The notes beneath the pieces are model-generated. The model was given only the letters and a program-made list of their open reading frames with translations. It was not told the origin of the DNA and made no database searches. A stretch of DNA of 64,000 nucleotides from CAYQMF01 sp964418595. GTDB taxonomy: Bacteria; Planctomycetota; UBA1135; UBA2386. This document shows, piece after piece, positions 1-9,227 of this stretch. Position 1 is the stretch's first letter. Every line of letters starts with the position of its first letter. A program made the position numbers and the translations under genes. The DNA lies in assembly GCA_964418595.1 (NCBI GenBank), contig CAYQMF010000019.1, positions 1 through 64,000 on the forward strand, read 5' to 3'.

Positions 1-1055
<1,055 letters not shown>

Positions 1056-1403
1056 GCAGGGGCTTCGATGGCCCTGGGGCGGCACGGCATGGCCGGCGCC
1101 CGCGCTGGGAATCGGGTGGGAGTCAGGGTCAGGGGTTCGCGGCGGATGCAACCGTGCGCCCTGGTCACGTCCAACGTCGGACGGCCAGCACCGCGCGGGC
1201 ACGATCACGCGTCGACGGAACTCACCGCGACCGCGATCCGACACCGGGCGCCGCGCGGGATGCACGGGCGGTCGGTGCGCCATCTGCGGCCGTGCGCCAG
1301 AGGCGCGAGCGACCGCAGGGTGCGGGGAGTATCGCGTGGCCCGCGCGAACCGCAAGGACGGAGTTCGCGCGCCGCTCCGGGCGCGTAGGCTCCGCCCGCT
1401 GCC
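1056..1403. other. Divergent intergenic region, no gene seen
   Basis: This 348-base gap separates the helicase (leftward) from the DUF455 gene (rightward) and must carry both promoters. Open frames in it have arginine- and glycine-rich compositions typical of GC-rich non-coding frames and resemble no family. No convincing -35/-10 pair, RNA gene or strong hairpin was recognised. Confidence 0.4.
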
Positions 1404-2195
1404 ATGGAGACCAGGTCCGCACCCCAGGAGTGCATCGAGGCGTGGGCGGAGGCCTACGTCCTCAGCCAGGATCTGGCGCACAAGCTCGCGCCGCCGCCCC
1501 CGCCGCGCCGCTTCGCCGACGACCCGGCGCCCGTGCGCTTGGCGGGTCCAGGCCGCCCGCCAGAGTTGCGGGTCGCGCCGAAGGCGAAGCGCTCCGTGCG
1601 CCGGGAGCAGCTCCGCCTCCCGCGTTGGCGCGCGCACATCCTGCACGGGTTCTTCCACCACGAGCTGCAGGCGGCCGAGCTGATGTGCTGGGCCATCCTC
1701 GCCTTCCCGCAAACGCCCGCGGCGTTCCGGCGTGGCCTGCTGAAGATCTGCCGCGACGAGATCCGCCACATGAACGCCTACCGCCGCGCCATCGCGGCGC
1801 TGGGCTTCGCCATCGGCGAGTTTCCGGTGCGCGACTGGATCTGGACGCGCGTGCGCACCTGTGCGACCCCGGTGCAGTTCGTGGCGCTGCTGGGCCTGGG
1901 CCTCGAGGGCGGCAACCTCGACCACGCGGTCCGCTTCGCTGCACGCTTCCGCGAGGTCGGCGACGAGGCGAGCGCGCGCGTGCAGGATGTCGTCGGTCGC
2001 GAGGAGATCGGGCACGTGCGCTTCGCCGGGCAGTGGTTCGCACACTGGACCGGCGGCCTGGACTTCGCGCGCTGGTGCGAGGAGCTGCCGCCACCGTTGA
2101 CTCCCGAGCTCCTGCGCGGCCACCCGCTCAATCGCGACGCGCGCGCCGCGGCCGGCCTGCCAGCCGAGTTCCTCGACGCGCTGGAGAAGCCGTGA
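1404..2195 (+). CDS. DUF455 family ferritin-like protein
   Basis: 263 residues with the ferritin-like, MiaE-related DUF455 fold. Candidate carboxylate and histidine metal ligands are spaced as in a di-iron four-helix bundle: E87 in HHELQAAE, E119 and H122 in DEIRHMNAY, E168 in LEGGNLDH, and E201 and H204 in EEIGHVRFA. Members of this family are generally uncharacterised, and a di-iron oxygenase or hydroxylase role is inference. The N-terminal 60 residues are proline- and arginine-rich and probably a disordered lead-in. The stop overlaps the GTG start of the next gene (GTGA), so the two are almost certainly co-translated and functionally linked. The substrate is unknown. Confidence 0.82.
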   Translation: METRSAPQECIEAWAEAYVLSQDLAHKLAPPPPPRRFADDPAPVRLAGPGRPPELRVAPKAKRSVRREQLRLPRWRAHILHGFFHHELQAAELMCWAILAFPQTPAAFRRGLLKICRDEIRHMNAYRRAIAALGFAIGEFPVRDWIWTRVRTCATPVQFVALLGLGLEGGNLDHAVRFAARFREVGDEASARVQDVVGREEIGHVRFAGQWFAHWTGGLDFARWCEELPPPLTPELLRGHPLNRDARAAAGLPAEFLDALEKP

Positions 2196-3088
2196 AGGTC
2201 GCCTTCGCCGCCAACCTCGACGCCGAGCTCGAACTGCAGGACCCGAGCTACGTGCCCTCGACGCGCATGGTCGCGGGGCTGACCGCGCGCGCCCGCGCGT
2301 TCGCCGCGCAGCTCGGCAGCGACGTGGTGTGCCTGATTCCCGGCGCGCGCCCGCCGCACCCCAACGTGACCGGAGCCCCTGGCCTGTGCTGGTGCCCGAC
2401 CCCTTCTGCGCTCGGCCTCCTCACCGCCGGGTCCGCGCGGCTACCACCCGCCCCGCCACTCGAGGTCCTGCAGCGGGTCAACCATCGCGCGTTCGCCGAA
2501 GGCCTCGGCCTCGGCCTGGTCCTCGGTCGCTACGTCACCACGATGCCCGAACTCGACGAGCACCTCGCGCGCTTCCACAGCGCGGAGCCCGTCCTCCTCA
2601 AGCGCCCGTTCGGCTTCGCGGGCCGCGGCCGCAAGCGCCTCCCCTCGCCCAACCTCATCGGACCGGCGCGGCGCTGGGCGGCCGCGTCGATGACCCAATA
2701 CGGCCGCGGCCTGCTCGTCGAGCCCTGGTGCCACGTGCTCCTCGACGTCGCGCTGCACGGGTTCGTGGCCACCGACGGGCAGATCGTGCTGGGCACACCC
2801 ACCGTCCAGGAGAACGACGCCGACGGCGCGTGGCTCCGCTCGCGCCCCGCGACAGACGGCGACCTCGATCGCCACGACCAGCGTGACCTGCGCGCCGCGG
2901 CCGAGCGCGTCGCCGCCGCGCTGCACGACGCCGGCTACTTCGGTCCCTTCGGAATCGACGCGTACCGGTTCCTCCGCAACGGCCGCCCGGACTTCCAACC
3001 CCTCAGCGATCTCAACGCCCGCCTCACCATGGGCTGGTGCATCGGCATGGGCGGCGACGCGCGACAGATCCTGCTCCAGCGCGCGTGA
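2192..3088 (+). CDS. ATP-grasp-like protein coupled to DUF455
   Basis: 298 residues starting at a GTG that overlaps the DUF455 stop. The central part has the look of an ATP-grasp ligase: LLKRPFGFAGRGRK (about 136-148) resembles the lysine plus glycine-rich nucleotide-binding loop, LLVEPW the next strand, and GIDAYRF followed by LSDLNARLTMGW the metal-binding E/D-x-N-x-R end of the fold. ATP-grasp enzymes join a carboxylate to an amine, thiol or phosphate acceptor through an acyl-phosphate. Nothing in the sequence tells the substrate. With the ferritin-like partner this could be a two-enzyme modification pathway (inference). The N-terminal domain (1-100) is not recognised. Fold assignment is fairly confident, chemistry is not. 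Confidence 0.7.
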   Translation: MKVAFAANLDAELELQDPSYVPSTRMVAGLTARARAFAAQLGSDVVCLIPGARPPHPNVTGAPGLCWCPTPSALGLLTAGSARLPPAPPLEVLQRVNHRAFAEGLGLGLVLGRYVTTMPELDEHLARFHSAEPVLLKRPFGFAGRGRKRLPSPNLIGPARRWAAASMTQYGRGLLVEPWCHVLLDVALHGFVATDGQIVLGTPTVQENDADGAWLRSRPATDGDLDRHDQRDLRAAAERVAAALHDAGYFGPFGIDAYRFLRNGRPDFQPLSDLNARLTMGWCIGMGGDARQILLQRA

Positions 3089-3108
3089 CCCCAACCCGGC
3101 GACCGCGA

Positions 3109-3265
3109 CACGCCCCAGTTCTCGAATCGAGACGCCCCCGCGGCACGCATCGGATCCGACCATGCCGTGCGCCTCCGCCGCCCTCCCACGGCCGTCACAT
3201 CCTCGCTCCCCGTTGTCGCCGTTGAGCTGCGCGCCGCTGGGCGCGTCAGCTCCAACTGGGGCGTG
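3109..3265. repeat. 12-bp perfect inverted repeat, arms 133 bp apart
   Basis: CACGCCCCAGTT at 3109-3120 is matched by its exact reverse complement at 3254-3265. Both lie in the 285-base gap between the ATP-grasp gene and the spermidine-synthase-like gene. The gap is otherwise pyrimidine-rich and shows no gene. The arms could be two copies of an operator in opposite orientation or the base of a large RNA hairpin; a chance match is also possible. Confidence 0.35.
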
Positions 3266-3373
3266 CGAGCCGCCTCCCCTCGCCTTGCTCGTACTCTTGG
3301 GGGTGCCACCGCCGCAGGACCGCATTTCTCCGTTGCCCTCCTCCGCTCGCGCCCGTACGGCCATCTCGGCGCC

Positions 3374-5797
3374 ATGACCGCATCCCCTGCCCCCTCTCCG
3401 TCGTCGCGCGGCGCAGGCATCGGCCTGTTCCTGCTGTCGGCCGCGATCCTCACTCTGCAGGTGCTGCAGACCCGGCTGTTCTCGTACTCGCTGAGCCCGC
3501 TCCTGCTCTACACCGCGATCGGGCTCACGCTGCTGGGCATGGGGGCGAGCGCGAGCCTGATGACCCTCTGGCAGGGCTGGCGCAGCCTCCGGCTCGGCAC
3601 CGTCGGCGGACTCGCGGCGGGCGGCTTCGCGCTCAGCGCGGTCGGCGCCCACATGTTGTTCGCGCGCCATTCGGAGGGGCTCATCGACTTCACCTCCGAG
3701 CACCTCATGCGCGTCGATCGCACGACGGTGCTGCTCTGCGCCGCGCTCACGGTTCCCTACATGTGCGCGGGCGCGGGCGTCACGGCTTGTCTCGCGGGGC
3801 TGCGCGGCCACGTGCACCGCACGTACTTCCTGAACCTCCTGGGCTCCGCCGCCGGCTGCTTCGCCGTGGCGTTCCTCATGCGGCCGCTCACCGCGCCGGT
3901 GCTGCTGGGCGCCGTCTGCATCCTCGCCGCGTTGGCGGGTCTCGCCTTCCTCCGCGGCGGCGCGCATGCCTTCGCCAGGCTCGTCGTCGTCGCAGGTCTG
4001 CTGGTGGCAGCCGCCGCCACCGCCGTCCCCGACCGCTTCTACGTCTTCAAGCCCGACCCGGGTGGCCAGCTCGCGGCCCTGAGCCTCGAGGCCAGCAAGC
4101 ACAACCGCACCTTCGAGAGCCGCTGGACCTCCTGGGACCCCACGGGCCACATCGAGTTCACGGAGCTGCCCGGCGTGACGTCGATGCTCCCCGACCCGGT
4201 GCCCACCTATTTCTATGCGCAGGACGGCAGCGCCGGGTCGGTCGTGTTCGGCGTCGGCGACAAGCCCGAGCTGGCCGCCGGCCTGTTCGAACGGACCCTG
4301 TATGGCGCCGTCCACCAGCTCCGTGGTCAGCCCGGTGCCCGCGTGCTCATCATCGGTCTCGGCGGCGCGCCCGACGTCATGTGCGCGCACCACTACGGCG
4401 CGGCATCGATCACTGGCGTGGACATCAACCAGAGCGCCATCGACGCTCTACGCGGGCCGTTCGCGGCGTTCGCCGGCAACCCCTACAACCGGCCCAACGT
4501 GCGCACGGCCAACATGGACGGCCGCACCTTCGTGCGCTCGTCGCGCGAGACCTACGACCTGTTGGTGATGTCGGGCGCCGACACCAAGTCGGTGCACGCA
4601 GCCGGCTCGCTCGCCATCAGTGAGAACCAGCTCTACACCGTCGAGTCGTTCCGCGAGTACCTCGCTCGTCTCGGCGACGACGGTGTGCTCGCCATCCTGC
4701 GCTTCTCGCCGTACGACCGCATGAAGCTGTCCGCGATCGGCGTCGCGGCGCTGCGTGCGGATGGCGTCGCCGCGCCGGAGCACCACTTCATCGTGCTCAA
4801 GCAGGACACCTGGACATCGGTGCTCGTCGGCAAGCGCCCCTTCACGAAGGAGCACGTCGCGCGCGTCGAGGCGTGGGTCGCCACCATCCCCGAGAAGACC
4901 GGGATCGTGGTGCCGTACTTCGACGCCATCGGCTTCGGCCTCAACACGCGGCCCGCGCTCCTCTACCCCAAGCCCGCGGCGGCATCCGACAACGACATCG
5001 CGCCGTTCTTCGCGGCGGTGAGCCGCGGCGAGGAGGCCGCGTTCATCGACGGCCTCGCCGACAACCTCCGCCCGACGACTGACGACCGGCCGTTCTTCTT
5101 CGACACGCAGCGACCCGATCGCGTGCTCAGCGAGCCGCGCCAGCAGTACCAGCTCCTCGGCCGGTTCCTGCTCGTGTTGGCAGCCCTCGCGGCCCTGCTC
5201 ATCGCCCTGCCGGTGCCCTTCGTCCTCGGCGCGCGCAGCAAGCAGGGCCTGCTCCCCACGCTGCTCTACTTTGGCTGCCTCGGCCTCGGCTTCATCGTGC
5301 TCGAGATCGCGCTCATCCAGAAGCTGTGCCTGTTCCTCGGCCACCAGACCTACGCCGTGACGGTCGTGCTCGCGACGCTGCTCGTGGGTGCCGGCCTGGG
5401 CAGCGCCTGCGCGGGCGGCGTGCGCGCTGGCCGCGGCACGATCCGGGGCTTCGCGATCCCCGCGATCCTCCTGCTGAGCTGGACCATCTCGCTCGGCCTG
5501 GACTGGTACGGCGCCGACCTCGCGCAGCTCGACCTCATGCGGCGGATCGGCGTTGCCACCGCGGCCCTCCTGCCGCTGGGCTTCGCGCTCGGCATGCCGT
5601 TCCCCACCGCGCTCTCCACGACGCCGGAGCGCCTCGGCCCGTGGGCCATCGCCGCGAACGGGTTCACCTCCGTGATCGGCGCGTCCCTGGCGCTGCCGGT
5701 GGCGATGGTCTTCGGTTACCGCTGGCTGCTCGTGGTCGGCGGCGTGTGCTACGTGCTCGCGGCGCTGCTCTACCCCAGGCGCCGCGACGCGGTGTGA
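3374..5797 (+). CDS. Membrane-embedded spermidine synthase-like protein
   Basis: 807 residues. The ATG at 3374 precedes a hydrophobic segment (GLFLLSAAILTLQVLQ); the longer upstream frame has no credible start context. Several N-terminal transmembrane segments (to about residue 225) are followed by a soluble spermidine-synthase-like Rossmann domain whose aminopropyl/SAM-binding loop VLIIGLGGAPD sits near residue 325 with GVDINQSAID after it. A second transmembrane block occupies about 600-800. This membrane-domain plus SpeE-like arrangement is common in environmental bacteria and is usually of unknown substrate, so true spermidine synthesis is not implied. It converges on the GT4 gene with only 6 bases between stops. 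Confidence 0.82.
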   Translation: MTASPAPSPSSRGAGIGLFLLSAAILTLQVLQTRLFSYSLSPLLLYTAIGLTLLGMGASASLMTLWQGWRSLRLGTVGGLAAGGFALSAVGAHMLFARHSEGLIDFTSEHLMRVDRTTVLLCAALTVPYMCAGAGVTACLAGLRGHVHRTYFLNLLGSAAGCFAVAFLMRPLTAPVLLGAVCILAALAGLAFLRGGAHAFARLVVVAGLLVAAAATAVPDRFYVFKPDPGGQLAALSLEASKHNRTFESRWTSWDPTGHIEFTELPGVTSMLPDPVPTYFYAQDGSAGSVVFGVGDKPELAAGLFERTLYGAVHQLRGQPGARVLIIGLGGAPDVMCAHHYGAASITGVDINQSAIDALRGPFAAFAGNPYNRPNVRTANMDGRTFVRSSRETYDLLVMSGADTKSVHAAGSLAISENQLYTVESFREYLARLGDDGVLAILRFSPYDRMKLSAIGVAALRADGVAAPEHHFIVLKQDTWTSVLVGKRPFTKEHVARVEAWVATIPEKTGIVVPYFDAIGFGLNTRPALLYPKPAAASDNDIAPFFAAVSRGEEAAFIDGLADNLRPTTDDRPFFFDTQRPDRVLSEPRQQYQLLGRFLLVLAALAALLIALPVPFVLGARSKQGLLPTLLYFGCLGLGFIVLEIALIQKLCLFLGHQTYAVTVVLATLLVGAGLGSACAGGVRAGRGTIRGFAIPAILLLSWTISLGLDWYGADLAQLDLMRRIGVATAALLPLGFALGMPFPTALSTTPERLGPWAIAANGFTSVIGASLALPVAMVFGYRWLLVVGGVCYVLAALLYPRRRDAV

Positions 5798-5803
5798 CGC
5801 TCG

Positions 5804-6904
5804 TCAGGCGCGACCGGCCGCCGCGAGCACGTCGTCGTACAGCGCGAGGTGGGCGCGCAGGCGTTCGCCCAGCGCGAAGCGTTCCGCGCACGTCGCGCGG
5901 TTGGCGGCGCCGAGCCGCGCCCGCCGCGCCGGGTCGACGATGAGCCGATCGAGCGCCGCAGCCAGTGCGGCCGGATCGCCGGGTGGGACGATCAGGTCCC
6001 GATTCCCGGCAGCGACCATGTCGGCGATGTCGCCCACCGCCGGTGCCACCACCGGCAGGCCCGCGGCCATCGCCTCCAGCACCACGAGCGGCATCTGCTC
6101 CGTGCGCGAGGCGAGAGCGAACACGTCCATGTCGGCGTAGGCGGGCGCAGTGTCGGCAAGCGCACCGAGGAAGCGGACGCGGTCGGCGACGCCGAGGGTG
6201 CGGGCGAGATCCTCGGCCGCAGCACGCTGCGGACCATCTCCCACGAGGTGCAGCCGCGCCCGGCCTCGCTCGGCGCAGCGGGCGAAGGCACCGACCAGTG
6301 CCGGCACGTCCTTCTCCGGGCGGAAGTGTGCGACGCAGCCGATCACGACCTCGCCGCGCTCCGTCGGCCCGCGCGCGGCGAACCGCGCGAGGTCGACGCC
6401 GTTGGCCAGGTAGCGCACGCGCGCAGCGGACAGGCGCCAGCGTTCGCGCGCGATGCGCTCGAGGACCCGCGACGGCACGACCACCGCCGCGGCACGGCGC
6501 AGGAGCAGGCGCCGCGCCCAGGCCCGTCGCCGCTTGAAGTGCTGCGCCTCGTCGGCGCCGAAGCCTTCCTCGTGGTGGATCAGCGCGCGGTGGCCGGCGA
6601 GAACACAGCCGAGCACGGTCTCGATCGAACCCCAGTTGTAGGTGAGCACCAGGTCAGGCCGCAGCGCGCGCACCCGCGCCGCCATCGCGCGCGCCGTGCC
6701 GAGGAACCCGCGCCGCGGCGGTGGCTCCGCCAGCGTCACCTGGGCGCGACGGATGCGCGCTCTTGCGCCGTGACGACCGTTCATCGCGATCACCGTGTGC
6801 CGGTCTGGCGCCGGCAACAGGTCGATGACCATCGCCGCCCGCACCTCCATCCCGCCGGGATCGAAGCTCGGGAACACGTGCAAGAAGTGACGACCCGCCG
6901 CCAT
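5804..6904 (-). CDS. Glycosyltransferase family 4 protein
   Basis: 366 residues with the two-domain GT-B layout. The N-terminus HVFPSFDPGGMEVRA carries the acceptor-side glycine-rich loop. The C-terminal half has VIGCVAHFRPEKDV, LVGDGPQRAA, VRFLGAL, and the E-x7-E donor-binding region EQMPLVVLEAMAAGLPVVAP. Such enzymes transfer sugars from nucleotide donors to lipid-linked or exopolysaccharide acceptors at the inner face of the membrane. No polysaccharide cluster surrounds it, so the acceptor cannot be guessed. The ATG at 6902-6904 gives a normal GT4 start with no signal peptide. Confidence 0.88.
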   Translation of the reverse strand: MAAGRHFLHVFPSFDPGGMEVRAAMVIDLLPAPDRHTVIAMNGRHGARARIRRAQVTLAEPPPRRGFLGTARAMAARVRALRPDLVLTYNWGSIETVLGCVLAGHRALIHHEEGFGADEAQHFKRRRAWARRLLLRRAAAVVVPSRVLERIARERWRLSAARVRYLANGVDLARFAARGPTERGEVVIGCVAHFRPEKDVPALVGAFARCAERGRARLHLVGDGPQRAAAEDLARTLGVADRVRFLGALADTAPAYADMDVFALASRTEQMPLVVLEAMAAGLPVVAPAVGDIADMVAAGNRDLIVPPGDPAALAAALDRLIVDPARRARLGAANRATCAERFALGERLRAHLALYDDVLAAAGRA

Positions 6905-7023
6905 GCGCCGTTGGTTTCACCGCCGCGAGCCGGGGAGTCAACGCCGAGCCTGCGATCCGCCCGCCGCGATCCTGCTGCTGGGCCCCGCACGGCGTGCGGT
7001 CCCTGCGTAAGGTGCCGCACCGC

Positions 7024-9195
7024 ATGCGAGTCTTCGTCACTCCGTTCCTGGCCATCGCCACGCTGTCCGCCTCGAGCATCGGCACCCAGAAGCCGGCGCT
7101 GCCGCTCGATGCCGTCCTCGACGACCCGGACAGCTTCACGCCGAAGCTGCCACGCGTGCAGTGGATCGCCGACACCGACTGGTACAGCGAGGTCCTCGAC
7201 GGCAAGACCGGCCCGTACGTCGCGGCCTGCGACCCGACCACCGGGACCCGCAAGCACCGCTTCACCTCCGCCGACCTCGCACGGGCGCTGCGCGCGGCCG
7301 GCGCCGCCGACGCCGCGGACGGCGACCTGCCGGCGTTCACCTGGATCGACCCCGAGCGCGTGCGCATCGCGCTGCCGGACGCGATCTACCACTGGACCGT
7401 CGGCAGCGAAGCGGCGGAGCGGCGCTTGCACCTCTTCGCCGACGCGACGGCCCTGGCCTTTGCCAAGGGTGACGTGGCGGCGGCGATGATCCGGAACGCC
7501 GACCTCTGGATCCGCAAGGCCGATGGCAGCACCCGACGCGTGACGTTCGACGGCGCACCCGGCGACGTCGAGTACGGATCGGCGGCGCACCGCGCCGAGT
7601 TCGGCATCCAGGGCGGCCTCTGGTTCGACCCCACCGGCCGGCGACTCGCCTTCTCGCGCGAGGACCTGCGCGCTGTCGAGCCGTACCCGTACGTCGACTA
7701 CACCGTGGTTCCGCCGCGGCTCACGCACGGGCGCTACCCGATGGCCGGACGCGCGCACGCCCGGGTCACGATCGGCGTGTACGACCTCGCCGACGACGCG
7801 GTCCGCTTCCTCGCCAACGACGGCACCGACCAGTACTGGACGAACGTGACCTTCGGGCGCGACGGAGACACGGTGTACGTGGTCCTCGTGGGCCGTGGCC
7901 AGACCGACGCCACCCTGGTCCGCTTCGACGCACGCACGGGCGAGCGCGGCGCCACGCTGCTGCGCGAGCACGACGCGGAGTGGGTCGAGCCCGAACTCGG
8001 GCCGATGTTCCTGCCGGGCACGGAAGGCGACTTCCTGTGGTTCTCGCCGCGCGATGGGCATCGCCACCTCTACCGCTACGCCACGGACGGCAAGCTGCTC
8101 GCCCAGATCACGCGCGGGGACTTCGACGTGGCCCAGCTCATCGGTCTGGCCGCCGACGGCCGCACGGCGTTCGTGGAGGCCAGCGGGCCCGATGCCCGCG
8201 CTCGCCACCTCTGGGCGGCAGCCACCGACGGCGGCGGCATGCGGCAACTCAGCAAGGGGAGCGGCACGTCCATGGCCACGGCCGACGCGCGCGGCACGCG
8301 CTTCCTCCTGCACCACTCCTCGCTCGCGTTGCCCGGCGAGCTGAGCGTCGTCGATGCGGCTGGCACCGAGCTGCGCAAGATCGCCACCGCCACGACCCGC
8401 CTCGATGACTTCGCGCGCCCGCGGCAGAGCTTCTTCGAGGTCACCGCCGACGACGGCACCGTGCTGCACGGGTTGCTCACGCTGCCACCCGACTTCGACC
8501 CGCAGCGGCGCTACCCGCTCCTGCTCTACGTGTATGGCGGCCCCCACTCGCAACTCGCGACCGACGCGTGGCAGATGTCCGGCCCGCGCCCGCTGTGGCT
8601 CGCGTGGTTCGCCAGCCAGGGTCACGTCGTCGCGACGGTCGATGGGCGGGGCACGCAGAACCGCGGCATCGAGTTCGAGCAGGTCATCCATCGCCGCCTC
8701 GGCCAGCTCGAAGTCGCCGACCAGCTCGCCGCCGTACGCCACCTCAGCGCCCTGCCGTGGATCGACGCGCGTCGCGTCGCCGTGCACGGTTGGAGCTTCG
8801 GCGGCTACATGACCCTGATGCTCATGCTGCGCGCGCCGACGGTCTTCCGGTGCGGGATCGCCGGCGCGCCGGTGACGACCTGGGAGCAGTACGAGACCGG
8901 CTACACGGAGCGCTATCTCGACACGCCGGCGGAGAACCCGGAGGGCTTCGCGGCGGCGAGCGCCTTGCCCCTCGTCGCGAACCTCGAGGGCCGCCTGCTC
9001 CTCGTGCACGGCAGCGACGATCGCACCGTCATGCTGAGCCACGCCGTCGCCTTCCTCGACGCGGCCGTCGAGGCCGGCGTGCTGGTCGATCACATGCTCT
9101 ACCCCATGCAGCGGCACGCGCTGGAAGGCAGCGATCGCCGCCATCTGTATCGCCTCATGACCCGTTACCTCACCGATCACCTCCGCCAGGAGTAA
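7024..9195 (+). CDS. Exported S9 family dipeptidyl-peptidase IV-like serine peptidase
   Basis: 723 residues from the ATG at 7024; upstream in-frame starts add only charged residues before the signal peptide MRVFVTPFLAIATLSAS. Residues about 50-480 form a DPP-IV type beta-propeller region and the last 250 an alpha/beta-hydrolase domain. The catalytic triad is visible as S591 in GWSFGGY, D665 in HGSDDRTV and H698 in MQRHAL. Members cleave oligopeptides, often X-Pro dipeptides, in the periplasm or outside the cell. The next S9 gene starts 32 bases downstream on the same strand, so the two are probably one transcript. Confidence 0.92.
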   Translation: MRVFVTPFLAIATLSASSIGTQKPALPLDAVLDDPDSFTPKLPRVQWIADTDWYSEVLDGKTGPYVAACDPTTGTRKHRFTSADLARALRAAGAADAADGDLPAFTWIDPERVRIALPDAIYHWTVGSEAAERRLHLFADATALAFAKGDVAAAMIRNADLWIRKADGSTRRVTFDGAPGDVEYGSAAHRAEFGIQGGLWFDPTGRRLAFSREDLRAVEPYPYVDYTVVPPRLTHGRYPMAGRAHARVTIGVYDLADDAVRFLANDGTDQYWTNVTFGRDGDTVYVVLVGRGQTDATLVRFDARTGERGATLLREHDAEWVEPELGPMFLPGTEGDFLWFSPRDGHRHLYRYATDGKLLAQITRGDFDVAQLIGLAADGRTAFVEASGPDARARHLWAAATDGGGMRQLSKGSGTSMATADARGTRFLLHHSSLALPGELSVVDAAGTELRKIATATTRLDDFARPRQSFFEVTADDGTVLHGLLTLPPDFDPQRRYPLLLYVYGGPHSQLATDAWQMSGPRPLWLAWFASQGHVVATVDGRGTQNRGIEFEQVIHRRLGQLEVADQLAAVRHLSALPWIDARRVAVHGWSFGGYMTLMLMLRAPTVFRCGIAGAPVTTWEQYETGYTERYLDTPAENPEGFAAASALPLVANLEGRLLLVHGSDDRTVMLSHAVAFLDAAVEAGVLVDHMLYPMQRHALEGSDRRHLYRLMTRYLTDHLRQE

Positions 9196-9227
9196 GATCC
9201 CGCCCCTCGCCCCGCCTCGTCCTACTC

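Noticed and set aside
2441..4393. 650-codon minus-strand open frame over the ATP-grasp and spermidine-synthase-like genes
   Set aside because: The composition is dominated by histidine, arginine, glutamate and glycine without a fold, and both overlapping plus-strand genes have clear motifs.
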